Below, piece by piece: positions 10,181-22,308 of a stretch of DNA of 64,000 nucleotides. Source of the DNA: Clusia tigrina (Eukaryota; Arthropoda; Insecta; Diptera; Clusiidae); the NCBI GenBank assembly GCA_920105625.2, contig OV050032.1, positions 5,718,129-5,782,128 on the forward strand, given 5' to 3'. The translations under genes and the position numbers were made by a program. Each line of letters starts with the position of its first letter. Within the stretch, counting starts at the first letter, position 1. Under the pieces are notes generated by a model, which was not told the DNA's origin, searched no databases, and saw nothing but the letters and a program-made list of their open reading frames with translations.

Positions 10181-11010
10181 ACAAAGCTCCTTAAGGTGCG
10201 GCAGAACAGTTCTAACTCAGAGAAAATAAAACTTGAGTAATAATATTGGGATCCTCACCGTTAAGAGTGATCGCCAAGTTGCCTTCTTTAGACTGTGGAC
10301 TCACATTGTAATAAGTTATCATGGCGCCGGCTCTATGGTTGAGGACACACGTAGCACCCACACCCAGAGTCTTGGCAACTACGATACAAATATGAAAAAC
10401 GTGAATTTTAATATTGTTTCATAATTGCTTTAATAGCCTTCTTCGTTGCGTTTGTTTGCATTTCTATTTATTATTGTATCTTTGCTCGATTAGTCCGACT
10501 TTTACCGCTTCACACTTCTCGCTTTAGCTTTGCTATCGAAATTGCCCTCGAAAGTGTCATTATTGTTGCATTATGAGGTGGGTGCCGAACACCATGTTCA
10601 CACCTTTCCGATGTCAAGCAGACGAACAACGCAGGCTGCAACCGTTTTGACACATTGTCGCCCGCCGACGATCATAAACCGACAATAAAAATAATTCACA
10701 CACGCATATAACAGCAATAAAAAATGCGTGTGTGCAGACAAACGCATAATGAAGCGGCCTACATCCCAGCAGGGAATTTGCAGCCTCGAGTCAGATATGA
10801 AACACCCTCAACCCATTGGCACATTAGCTATCATTTGACCAGTACACTGCAGTCGAGTTGGTCAATGAGGGTTAAATTCAAACAACTTTTAAAGTATTTG
10901 GCATATTGGAGAATAGAGAAATTTCTAGGGACGGTGTCTACAAGAAGTCGGAAGATTCAAGAGGTATATGCCTATGAAGCGTACGACCGAGGCCTGTTTC
11001 ATATCAAGAA
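10181..11010. other. Unassigned sequence
   Basis: AT-rich unique sequence. A 96-codon frame at 10724-11014 has no recognisable domain. Confidence 0.5.
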
Positions 11011-11426
11011 GTGAAGATTTTTCCAGCTTAAACTCCAAGAATCGGTTAGGAATGAACTAAAAGTCTCTTCAATTGACTGAACTGTAATATATCCGTTTAT
11101 ATATATGAGGTTTCGTGAAGATTTTTCCAGCTTATAATCCAAGAATCGGTTAGGAATGAAATAAAAGTCTCGGCAATGGGCTGAGATGTAATATACCCGT
11201 TTATATATATGAGGTTTCGTGAAGATTTTTCCAGCTTAAACTCCAAGAATCGGTTAGGAATGAACTAAAAGTCTCTTCAATTGACTGAACTGTAATATAT
11301 CAGTTTATATATATGAGGTTTCGTGAAGATTTTTCCAGCTTATAATCCAAGAATCGGTTAGGAATGAAATAAAAGTCTCGGCAATGGGCTGAGATGTAAT
11401 ATACCCGTTTATATATATGAGGGTTC
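11011..11426. repeat. Tandem array, 104-bp unit, four units as an A-B-A-B dimer
   Basis: Units begin GTGAAGATTTTTCCAGC at 11011, 11115, 11219 and 11323, exactly 104 bp apart. Units 1 and 3 are almost identical to each other, as are units 2 and 4, while neighbouring units differ at many sites. The working unit of amplification is therefore a 208-bp dimer, duplicated recently. Each unit includes TATATATATGAGG and an AT-rich stretch. No coding potential. Confidence 0.92.
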
Positions 11427-11725
11427 AACATTATATAACGGTTCATAGATTTTGTTCTACTTTGATTTCAACTACTATGGCTCTGGTGCTCAGGGAGCTA
11501 AGTCTATGAAGTCTACTCTCTACTGACAAATGACACGACTTTACCCCAAAAGTCATTACACTAGTTCTTTACTGAAACCATATCTTCAACTGAACTGCAA
11601 TTGAAGAAGTTCTTTGAGCACCATGTTTTCCAAACCAAAATCAATTCACCAACTTGACAATTACACACTTGACAATCGCAACTGAATTGGTATTAAACTA
11701 TTTACTAAGGAGTAAGTTATATCAT

Positions 11726-11788
11726 TATCACAATGGACCCATGGTGGTCCGAGTGAGCTGGTCCTTTGGACTGGCTGCCACATTAACC
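11726..11788 (+). mobile_element. 63-bp LINE 3'-tail insertion with perfect target duplication
   Basis: A 13-bp direct repeat, TAAGTTATATCAT (11713-11725 and 11789-11801), brackets only 63 bp of foreign sequence. That insert (TATCACAATGGACCCATGG … CACATTAACC) matches the extreme 3' UTR of the LINE fragments at 29930-29985 (minus) and 35668-35725 (plus). It is an extremely 5'-truncated retrotransposition product with no coding sequence. Confidence 0.85.
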
Positions 11789-11801
11789 TAAGTTATATCA
11801 T

Positions 11802-13645
11802 AACTAGTCAAAATTTATAGGATTGTTCACACGTTGCCATTGCTCTACTGCAGCAACTAGTTGAAATACGATTAGGTTCAATTCTATATTTTAAAGGTTC
11901 TCTAGGCACTGACCTCCGAGCACGACGACCTTCACTTTACTAGTTAAAACAGAACCGGCCAATATTGTCATCCAAACTAGTGGCTTCCAGATCTCAGCGT
12001 TACTGTAGGTATACTCTAGCATGTGTTAAGCTCGATCACGCTTATGAGTGGCTGTATGCGCCATGCGTGCCCCTATTTGGATGTGTATCGTGGAGATGCT
12101 GCACGCCATCGCTTTGACATTTGAGCTCTCTTAGCAAGAATTGCCAAACCGTCATAATACCCTTAACAACAACAATAGCGGCAGCAGCGGCAACAAAACC
12201 ACCTTACAATAATAATAACAATAATAACCCAATTAAAATGACTACCTGGCAGGAGGTTCATTAAACACAGTTCAATACTTTTTGATTAAGTTGTTAAAAA
12301 TATTGTACAACAACGAGAAAAGCAGCAACAATGGCAGTGGCAACAATAACAACAGTGAACACAGTTCAGAAAAGAAACTGAGCTGCCGCCTGGGGCAAAT
12401 ATGCGCTATTATAGCGTCAGCTTCCAGAGCGGGCGCCAGCAGTACGGCCGCCCTTTTTCCACCCAGCGGAAAGGCAAGCGAAACTGATACGAAGCGAAAC
12501 GAAAATGAGTGCACTTAAAACTCAACAAAAACAATTTTCTATTTAATTTAACCTTTTGTTTTTAAATTTCTTTTATTGACGGCAAGGTTCGATGACGTTT
12601 CAGTGCGCGCCCATTAACCAAAAACGTTTTCCACACTTTTTTAAATATTATTTTCGCAATAAGCGGCATTTTCGCCTCTTTTTACCGGCCATAAACCAGC
12701 AACTGATATTATTGGCAGTCGGCTGTTACCAGCAACATCAGCAACAGCAACAGTAACAGCAAACAATGGCAACATCAGTAGCTGTTCGCAGCAGAAGTAT
12801 CGTTGACAATTGCAATTATGTCTTTATTAACGGATTAGTGCCATCACGTCGTTAAAGGAAGGCGTGAACCTGGCAGTTAGTCACCGTTGACTGGTGAGTT
12901 CTAAGGGCCCGGAGCAAGAGCAAACGAAAGCGGAAGCGATTGCAAGCCGAGATTTTATGCGATACACTTGAGACGGTTGGAAATGAAAGAAATTGCCGGT
13001 GTCAATAAGTAAAAGTGAGGCCGTTAGTGGGCGTCCGATGGAGCAGTTTTTATATTCTTCTGCTTTTTCATCACTCGTAGAGGGTCAGACAGAGCGTATC
13101 AACTGCAGAGCTTAAACAACCTGCTTTCAGCTTTTTCCAGTTTAATCCGGGTTGGCTTAATTGTCCTTGTTACATAAAGTTATAAAATGTTTCATGAATA
13201 TCCTCGAAATGGTCTCTCTTCAGCAACATGTTTACTTATTGATTATTTATCAAAGTTACTTCAGAACAACTCGTGGCGCTATGCCGCTTATACTCAACAC
13301 CTCAAGTAATATGAAGGTAACGGTTGCAAGACACATGTTCAAAAGTTGAGACAACTCTTTTAAGTCTCATTATATTCGAAGCATCGAGGTAAACGTTGCT
13401 CGGAGACATGGAGGATCGACAGGAAGGTCGCAAATCTGCTACCACTTCTCTGTATGCTTTGAAGGCTGTCTATCACTCGCATTACTTACTCCTAGGATCA
13501 ATGAACTTGACTAACCGTGGGTGTTCTTCAACTATTAAGAGCAAAACACTGTGTGGCCAATTTGAGACATTCTTTTTGTGCGATGTCTTTATAGCCATTG
13601 AGGTCGACCAACCTAATTAGCAACTAAGAAAGAAAATTGCTGTAG
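11802..13645. other. Unassigned sequence with CAA/CAG-type microsatellites
   Basis: Interrupted CAA/CAG-type repeats occur near 12168-12230, 12310-12360 and 12735-12780. Open frames here follow these repeats. No gene, element or clear regulatory site was recognised. Confidence 0.5.
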
Positions 13646-15288
13646 TAGGGCTCCAGAAGTCTGTGTAGGAAATCTCTGCCTTTTTCTCAACTTTTAGTGA
13701 AAACTTTGCCCTTCTCCAGAAGTCTGTGTAGGATATCTCTGCCTTGTTCTCAACTTACAGTCAAAATTTTGCCCTTCTCCAGAAGTTTGTGTAGGAAATT
13801 TCTGCCTTGTTCTCAACTTTCAGTCGAAATTAGGCCTTTCTCCAGAAGTCTGTGCCTTGTTCTGAAACTACCGTCAAAATTGTGACCTTCTCCAGAACTC
13901 TGTGTAGGAAATCTCTGCCTTGTTCTCAATTTACAGTTCAAATTTTGCCCTTCTCCAGAAGTCTGTGAGGGATATCTATGCCTAGTTTTCAACTTACCGT
14001 CAAAATTGTGACCTTCTCCAGAAGTCTGTGTAGGAAATCTCTGCCTTGTTCTCAACTTTCAGTCGAAATTAGGCCTTTCTCCAGAAGTCTGTGCCTTGTT
14101 CTGAAATTACCGTCAAAATTGTGACCTTCTCCAGAACTCTGTGTAGGAAATCTCTGCCTTGTTCTCAATTTACAGTTCAAATTTTGCCCTTCTCCAGAAG
14201 TCTGTGAGGGATATCTATGCCTTGTTTTCAACTTACCGTCAAAATTGTGACCTTCTCCAGAAGTCTGTGTAGGAAATCTCTGCCTTGTTCTCAACTTTCA
14301 GTCGAAATTAGGCCTTTCTCCAGAAGTCTGTGCCTTGTTCTGAAATTACCGTCAAAATTGTGACCTTCTCCAGAACTCTGTGTAGGAAATCTCTGCCTTG
14401 TTCTCAATTTACAGTTCAAATTTTGCCCTTCTCCAGAAGTCTGTGAGGGATATCTATGCCTTGTTTTCAACTTACCGTCAAAATTGTGACCTTCTCCAGA
14501 AGTCTGTGTAGGAAATCTCTGCCTTGTTCTCAACTTTCAGTCGAAATTAGGCCTTTCTCCAGAAGTCTGTGCCTTGTTCTGAAATTACCGTCAAAATTGT
14601 GACCTTCTCCAGAACTCTGTGTAGGAAATCTCTGCCTTGTTCTCAATTTACAGTTCAAATTTTGCCCTTCTCCAGAAGTCTGTGAGGGATATCTATGCCT
14701 TGTTTTCAACTTACCGTCAAAATTGTGACCTTCTCCAGAAGTCTGTGTAGGAAATCTCTGCCTTGTTCTCAACTTTCAGTCGAAATTAGGCCTTTCTCCA
14801 GAAGTCTGTGCCTTGTTCTGAAATTACCGTCAAAATTGTGACCTTCTCCAGAACTCTGTGTAGGAAATCTCTGCCTTGTTCTCAATTTACAGTTCAAATT
14901 TTGCCCTTCTCCTGAAGTCTGTGAGGGATATCTATGCCTTGTTTTCAACTTACCGTCAAAATTGTGACCTTCTCCAGAAGTCTGTGTAGGAAATCTCTGC
15001 CTTGTTCTCAATTACTTCAAAATTTTGCCCTTCTCCAGAAGTCTGTGTAGGATATCTCTGCCTTGTTCTGAACTTACCGTCAACATTTTGCCCTTCTCCA
15101 GAAGTCTGTGTAGGATATCTCTGCCTTGTTCTCAACTTTCAGTCAAAACTTTGCCCTGCTCCAGAAGTCTGTGTAGGATATCTCTGCCTTGTTCTGAACT
15201 TACCGTCAAAATTTTGCCCTTCTCCAGAAGTCTGTGTAGGATATCTCTGCTTTGTTCTCAACTTACAGTCAAAATTTTGCCCTTAACT
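13646..15288. repeat. Minisatellite of ~60-bp units with a 239-bp higher-order repeat
   Basis: Units are built on CTCCAGAAGTCTGTGTAGGA and TCTCTGCCTTGTTCTCAA. In the centre they are organised into a 239-bp block of several monomer variants repeated five times: CAGTCGAAATTAGGCC starts at 13821, 14060, 14299, 14538 and 14777. The central copies are nearly identical. Simpler, unphased monomers flank the block at 13646-13820 and 15010-15288. Because 239 is not a multiple of three, the 80-codon open frames on the minus strand shift frame from copy to copy and are not genes. Confidence 0.93.
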
Positions 15289-17960
15289 GTTACGTCGTCT
15301 TACATCCGCCATATACTAGTATTATGAGGAACTTTCTTTCGACTTTTCTGTATAAATCCATTAAAGGGCATGAAGATCAGTATAATCTATAGCGAAGTGG
15401 CTCTAGTCTCCACCATTTCAAGTGGTTTCAGTGACACAAACAACAGCACCTTTTAGAACCTTCATTTATTTGTTTGTGCTCAGTCCAAGCAAGCGGCCAA
15501 ACTGTTTCCAGAAGATGAAAAGAAGCTCTCCCTAAACTGTGTTGACTTAGCAAATCTATAAATAAATAAGTTCTTGAAAATTCTGAAATGAACCCTAAAT
15601 ATTCACAGATCATTGTACACTGATTATATTGGATTAAGAGTTGATTTCTGTTTGAGACTTGCTGGAAGAACTTAATTTACAATATTGCTCTGAATTTTAC
15701 AACTTTCTAAACTTTCGTGTGTGGTGTGAATCAGGTTGAAATGCGGCAACATCAAAGTCCGCAGTACAAGTAAATTGCAAACTTTCAATCAACGCCGCTG
15801 ATGCACTCCCAACGAATTGAAAGAAAAACACAAAAAAACTGAGTAAAACGCATGTCCGCATATGCGAAAATAAGTCGCCCTTTTAATTAAATGTGTGTGT
15901 GTGTGTGCCTGCCAAGTGTATGCAAGTGTGGCTGTGTGAGTGTGTGTGGTTAAATCAAAACTTCACAAATTTAACTGGGTTAATAACGTTTTTTGTGTGG
16001 TGGTGGAGAACAATGCGCACAAATTGTGTAATTGCGGTTTTCGAGATCACACCGAGTCTTGCGGTTTTCAAATACTCACACATACACAAAGACATACACA
16101 TACACACACACACACACAATCAGACACATTCACACACACAATCAGTCACAGAATTGCCCACTAAATCACAAACATATTTACACCCATTCAGTTGCTCCCA
16201 GCGGCAGTGATCGCTGGCGAATTCGTGCATTCTCCACTTGAGCTCGACCGAAGTTGACACTCTTTGTTTATACAATTTATTTCTTTTCCATTTAATAATT
16301 CTTATTATTACTCATTTATTTATAATGCTATTCTTCTGTGTTTTTATGTTATTTTTGTGCATTTACATATTTGACTTTGAGGCCTGCAACAGGTTTCGGA
16401 GCAGACTTAATTAGGCAATTCCCTTAAATGGCGAATGGAAATAAACAAGCACTCTTCACTCTTTCACTCTTTATGGCTATTCAGTGCAAGAGCTGTTTTG
16501 AAACTACCACCTTCACAACAACAACAACATCAACAACAGCAACAACAGCAACAACAAAAACAACAACAGCAACAACAACCGCAACCAGCAGAATAACAGC
16601 GAAGAGTAACAATGCCAAAAAGAGTCAACCACCCAAAACGTTTCATTTTCTCTGACTGCTCAGAGCCACAAAAAAAGTTGGTTTTTTCTTCAATAATGAA
16701 ACAAAAAAGTGTACAAATAAAAAAGAGAACTCCCAGCAGCTGAGTACCCAGCAGCAAGCAGCAGACTAACCGCCAAGTACCACACCAACTTTTCATAAAT
16801 TATGCTCAAAGAAACATGCAACGAAGCGTGACTCTTAAAGGTCTTTTTGTGTGGTGTTGTGGTTCTTTTTTATAGTTTCATTGTATGTGCACAGCCAAAA
16901 CCAACCAAAGTCGAAGTCGCAGCTAAAGCTGAAGCCGAAGCGAACGCCAAAGAACTCGAACTGTGTCTCCAAGTGACTCTTAATTAAGTTACAAACAAAA
17001 GTTCTTGTCTTGGCTGGGCCGGTCCTGAGCGCTGTCATTGCTCAAAATCGCAGCGAAATGAAACGAAAGAAAAATCTCGTTAACAAAATGTATATTGACA
17101 ATTTACGCAATTTCGATATGTAAGGCAACAAAGTGAAACAGAGCCGCCACAGCCCAGCCAGCCCAACTTGCCCGGGAAGCTCAGTCAACAAGGCAGCCAC
17201 TCAGCCAGCCAAAAGGCAGGCATAAATAATGCACACCCAGTAATTTCATTTTGCTGACTGACCTAGAATTGTGAAATGTTGTAAAGTTTGTGCTTAAGCA
17301 GCAAAAGCTGCTTCAAACACAACAACAATACCAAAGCAACGACAGCGGCAACGGCAGCAGCAGCCGCCAACTTCGCTTGCAGTTAATACATCATCCTCAT
17401 CATCGTCTTCTATGGGAGATTTTCTGCTTGCATTCTGTATGCACTAGCATATCAGTTGATCTGCGTTAGAGTGTGTGTGTGTATGTGTGCGTGTGTGTGT
17501 TTGTAAGTCCACCAAGTAAAGTGGGTAAATTATGCAAACGCAGCGCGCTGACCACTAATGTTGGTTCTTAAGTTAATGGGCTGTAGTACATCGTATTATT
17601 TTCACGTTGCTCAATTGATTGTACATAAATGCGTGCCTTGTGCCAGCTGTCCCACTGCTCTGTGCGAGTGTGTGAGTGTGTAGTGTGGTCATAACCCACA
17701 AGGAAATTTGACAATAATCTAGAATCTAGATTTTAGATCATATCATCCCCTGTGGATGGCCTATCCTATCTTGGAACTAAATTGCAAATGATCCTCAACG
17801 AGTCTTTCAGAGTATTTACCAATAATGTAACTCCACCGCCCTATTTGCCCACATATGTTTAAAGATGTTTATGAGACATATTGTGAGGAACCCTTGTTTG
17901 CGAAGCGTTTTCGATGAGAGAGATTGAAGCTCTCTTTTTATATATTTTCTCTTTACTCCT
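15289..17960. other. Unassigned sequence with CA, GT and CAA microsatellites
   Basis: GT-rich near 15890-15950, CA repeat near 16078-16140, CAA repeat near 16515-16590, and GT repeat near 17470-17500. All open frames track these repeats. Otherwise unique AT-rich sequence with no recognisable gene. Confidence 0.5.
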
Positions 17961-17964
17961 CTCC

Positions 17965-18105
17965 TGCCTTTCCTCATCATATGCCTTTCCTCATCATATG
18001 CCTTTCCTCATCATATGCCTTTCCTCATCTCCGGCTTTTACTCATCTCCTGCCTTTCCTCATCTCCTGCTTTTACTCATCTCCTGCCTTTCCTCATCATA
18101 TGCCT
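17965..18105. repeat. Short tandem repeat, ~17-bp pyrimidine-rich unit
   Basis: About eight units of TGCCTTTCCTCATCATA and variants in which CATA is replaced by TCC. The plus strand is almost free of G apart from one base per unit. The open frame over it (17914-18306) reflects the repeat. Confidence 0.85.
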
Positions 18106-18529
18106 TTTGTTATTCCTTCGAAGAGGTGTAATGGTCTACAAAAGGATGAACCTTTACTTGTCTTCATATTTTTCACAAACCTACGAACTGGTGTACTTGT
18201 AACATTATCTTCAATGGTATGGACACATCTGGCCGAACAATTGGTCTTCAACTGCTTCGAGAAAATAGCCTTCACAATTATCTCTCTTATAACCGTGAAC
18301 AAGTAATCCCTAAAACCTAAAACTAAGTATGGCCACAGAACTTACAACACATTTGTATACTTGCAACAAATGTGTTTTAGCTACGAACACTTGGAATAAC
18401 TACTCTGTTTCACTAGCTACCCATATAAAGGGACGTCCTATAAGCCATAAAGAGATTTAGCCTTCGCAAATGTCGTCTTACAATATGGAGCTCGCTGCTA
18501 TCCTGTGGGCAAAAGTAGTTCTCTATACA

Positions 18530-19409
18530 ACTAATTCGCTAGTTGATGATATTAAAACATTGCTTCAGAAGTATCTCCATAACTGAGAAATAGTTGGAAG
18601 TACTCCAAATCCAATTTCATTCAGAGCTGCTTGGATAGAATAATTCTCTCCATAACAGGGTTGCTTAGCAGATAATGCTAAGACAAGTCCTTTACACTGT
18701 CTCCAACTAATTCGCTAGTTGATGATATTAAAACATTGCTTCAAAAGTATCTCCATAACTGAGAAATAGTTGGAAGTACTCCAAATCCAATTTCATTCCG
18801 AGCTGCTTGGATAGAATAATTCTCTCCATAACAGGGTTGCTTAGCAGATAATGCTAAGACAAGTCCTTTACACTGTCTCCAACTAATTCGCTAGTTGATG
18901 ATATTAAAACATTGCTTCAGAAGTATCTCCATAACTGAGAAATAGTTCGTAGTACTCCAAATCCGATTTCATTCAGAGCTGCTTGGATAGAATAATTCTC
19001 TCCATAACACGGTTGCTTAGCAGATAATGCTAAGACAAGTCCTTTACACTGTCTCCAACTAATTCGCTAGTTGATGATATTAAAACATTGCTTCAGAAGT
19101 ATCTCCATAACTGAGAAATAGTTCGAAGTACTCCAAATCCGATTTCATTCAGAGCTGCTTGGATAGAATAATTCTCTCCATAACAGGGTTGCTTAGCAGA
19201 TAATGCTAAGACAAGTCCTTTACACTGTCTCCAAGTCATTTGCTAGTTGATGATATTAAAACATTGCTTCAGAAGTATCTCCATAACTGAGAAATTGTTC
19301 GGAGTACTCCAAATCCGATTTCATTCAGAGCTGCTTGGATAGAATAAATCTCTCCATAACACGGTTGCTTAGCAGATAATGCTAAGACAAGTCCTTTACA
19401 CTATCTCCT
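18530..19409. repeat. Tandem array, 176-bp unit, five units
   Basis: The unit start (ACTAATTCGCTAGTTGATG, degenerate in the last copy) lies at 18530, 18706, 18882, 19058 and 19234, always 176 bp apart. Every unit contains the palindrome CTTAGCAGATAATGCTAAG with perfect 7-bp arms. Copies differ at only a few positions. The length is in the range of nucleosome-sized satellite monomers. No coding capacity. Confidence 0.93.
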
Positions 19410-21210
19410 TAACTGAGATTTGGTCTTCGGCATAATTCAAAGACTGTCACACAAAATCGAAAGCTTTTCCCAGACGGCGTAATTCACGCCCCAATTTCCT
19501 TCTGGGTCGTTATGAGATCCGCAAATTCGTCGTTGTGCCGCGAGTCGTCATTAGACTACTTGGCTTGCTGAAGAGCACAGTACTTTTGGATACGCTGCTT
19601 ATTTAGCTGAGTTGTTTTGGTTTTGGTTTTGGTTTTGGATTTTCTTGCTCATGTTTTGGAGTGCGCTTTAAAGTAGGTTAGAAATATTTGACCCGAATAT
19701 TGTTTGTCGTATTATTTTCAATAAGATTTAATAAGCTTGCTTAAGATTGCCACGCTACGCTGAGATTGTTTGCCTCACTTATAAGCGACCGTTTGTTTGC
19801 TGTATCACTGCTGGAATGCTGGAGAGCGTGTGCACAGGGCAGTGTACTCGTATTGTTGTAGGGAATTGACCCAATGTGCTGAGCAATTGCAACAAATCTG
19901 CCTCAATCAACACGAATTGTTTTTCCTCTTTAAGCTGATGTCGACCGATTATTAAGAAAAGCAGAATACGGGGGGCAGTCCTATTGAGTGCTGACACCAG
20001 GCGTTGACGGTGTTTTCGGGAGGCAATACCTAATAATAATGAATAAATGACTGGAAGGTAAATTTTACTATGATACTGTTAAAAGGATCATAGTTTACAC
20101 CGTCATGGTGGACATCCTGACTACTTCGCTGAGGAAAAGTATTGTAAGACCCGTTGAAGTCAATAATGAGCGAACAATGCAAAGCAATGCAAAGCAATGC
20201 TGGCAATCGCAACCAAGTCGATCTGTTTCCGTCTGTTTACAAGTGACTGACAATTTTCATATTAACGCGATGTGCTGACACAAGTAACGAAGGGAACCAC
20301 TTCCATTGACATTACTGTGTAATGAAATTTGCCATCGAAATGCCACATTAAATTGTATGTTCAACCCTGGTGCCAGTAACACCTTCGAAGCTATGAGGAT
20401 ATTTGCACACGAGTGAAATCTTTCTAACTTTTGTACAACTCAGTGATAAAATTTGAGGGTATTACGTTCAATATATGTATATAGAGTGATTCCGTTGTGC
20501 TATTAGCAAGGCAGAGTATACTCGTAGGATGAGTATGAGAGAAAAGGCGTGTTTCTTCACACTTTTTGTTCCGTGGTGATTTGTCATTTAACTCTCAGAA
20601 TACACTAGCTCTGTGGCATCCGCCGGGATTCCTACCAGCAACTCAGAGAGCATCTGTTTCGCCCCAAAAGAGATGATGAGTTGCGAGGCTGCTTCCTTTA
20701 AATATGCGTATATATTGAATGGCCGCATATTTGGTTGTCTTTCCAAGTTGTTGTTGTGGTTTGCAATCTGCTTTCAGACAGTCCGGAACAGTTTCCCCCA
20801 AAAGGTATGAATAAAACACTTAAGAAATCTCTGCCTCACTAAATCCACCACCTCCATTTCTCTGACATTGTTCAGGGGTTTGCCTGAGTGTAGCAGTTCT
20901 GATTTGTGGTCTGTTTTTGGCTATTCTTTTGTTGTTAGTTCATTTTAGCCACGTTTTAGAAACAAACTGGAGTGTAACGTAAAAGTAGCAAATGTAAAAT
21001 AAGAAGATCTTCAAATACATCAAAATTCCTTTCCTCCTTTGATTCGCCACGAAGAAATTACCATCAGTACTTTCCTTATTCGCACTTATTCGGTAGAATT
21101 CTCACTCAGTTGAGGGATATAAATCAGGCTTATGATCTCTTTTGTTCACCACCACCTCTGCTATGCGAACTCTTATATTGAAAGTACGAACAAAAACAAT
21201 GTACGGTAGT
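19410..21210. other. Unassigned sequence
   Basis: AT-rich unique sequence. Minor repeats only, such as GTTTTG near 19615-19640 and GCAAAGCAAT near 20175-20200. No gene recognised. Confidence 0.5.
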
Positions 21211-21212
21211 TT

Positions 21213-21615
21213 TTTTTATGAGGTGTCAAGCTGTCAAAAACCCTTGTATTCACTCCGATGTCCGGACGGATTATCCTCTCGGGGCCTCACCTTTAGGTAG
21301 TACGTCGAGAGGCTGTTACGAGCGTTACCGCTCAATCGTCAGTCTTAGGTCTGTCCATTTTCAGTCCTACTTCTTGATCCACCCCTATTAAGGTTTTCCT
21401 CAGCACTGCGATGGCTTAGGCCTGCTGCTGTTCGGGCGCGTTCAGTGTTCCGCAGAGTTATCATCTTAATGGATACTGTAGAACAAACTGCCTCCCATTT
21501 AGTCACGGTTTCACGCATATGCGCTACCAGATTATCCACTGCTGGTTGTTCTCCTAAGATAGCGCTCAAGTTGTTTCTGCTCTCGTTCCAGTAGTATATG
21601 TAAATATATGTAGTA
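21213..21615 (-). mobile_element. LINE 3' end: C-terminal tail of ORF2 and polyadenylated 3' UTR
   Basis: The minus frame ending at 21345 contains SAILGEQPAVDNLVAHMRETV, then TKWEAVCSTVSIKMITLRNTER. This resembles the segment that follows the zinc knuckle in R1- and Lian-like LINEs: an 'ExxLG…DNLV..M' motif, then a 'W..V' helix and 'LRxxERAR'. Downstream on the minus strand come about 130 bp of untranslated sequence and then a run of A (T8 near 21210 on the plus strand), which fits a retrotransposed 3' end. The knuckle itself is not readable. The family assignment rests on motif resemblance only. Confidence 0.5.
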
Positions 21616-22034
21616 TATTGTCTTTGGTACGAATCAGTTGCGTTTCTCTTGTTGTAAATTGAGGTAATACTCATACAGCTGACGGCCACATGCATCACTG
21701 TAATACTTTCAACAGAAAAACGTTATCGCATTCATTTCAGTAGGAGTGTGCATCAACACCTATTGCTATAAGCAACTCCGGCAAACTTCAACCTTCCAAA
21801 GTGCTCCAACTCAGGAAAAGTCTAAGGTTAGAGTGAAACACAGGGGTTAGCACAATAGGTCTACGGGTCTACCATGGCAACCCCGATTCCCTGAAATGAT
21901 AACTCTAAGAATAACGCAGGCAACTGCTAATTTGCTCACTTTGTGCTGGTGACTAACACAATTTCCTCCAATCCAATCGCATAAGAACGATTTACATTCA
22001 ACACGCTGATCAATAATATTCATATTAAAATACA

Positions 22035-22037
<3 letters not shown>

Positions 22038-22069
<32 letters not shown>
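22038..22069. repeat. (CA)16 microsatellite
   Basis: An uninterrupted CA dinucleotide run. Confidence 0.95.
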
Positions 22070-22074
<5 letters not shown>

Positions 22075-22220
22075 ACGCAAACACATTCACACATCCATGT
22101 TGGCAACTGTTCTATCGCCAATTCGCGCCATGCTGTCATAAACTTTGAAAATTTATTACAGCTGCGATTGCGCAATTTCCTTCTTGAGTTCTCAGTCCCC
22201 GTGTGCGTTTCAGCGTCCGC

Positions 22221-22308
22221 CGCAGTCGCAGTCGCAGTCGCAGTCGCAGTCACAGTTGCAGTCACAGTTGCAGTTGCAGTGGCAGTGGTAGTTGCAGTGG
22301 CAGTTGAA
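22221..22308. repeat. Hexanucleotide repeat, GCAGTC/GCAGTT type
   Basis: About 14 units of GCAGTC, passing into CACAGTTGCAGT and GGCAGT variants. It gives alternating Ala-Val or Thr-Ala reading frames on the two strands, which are not evidence of a gene. A related tract lies at 38430-38475. Confidence 0.9.

Noticed and set aside
13813..15011. Five successive 80-codon minus-strand frames overlapping by four bases, like a tiny operon.
   Set aside because: They are the 239-bp repeat translated in successive frames. The ATGA overlaps follow from a 243-bp frame in a 239-bp period.
15893..16210. Thr-His-rich open frames.
   Set aside because: They are produced by the GT and CA microsatellites.
18096..18302. 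Possible transposase-like fragment (…ARCVHTIEDNVTSTPVRRFV…) on the minus strand.
   Set aside because: The resemblance to a helix-turn-helix region is too short and no flanking inverted repeats were found.
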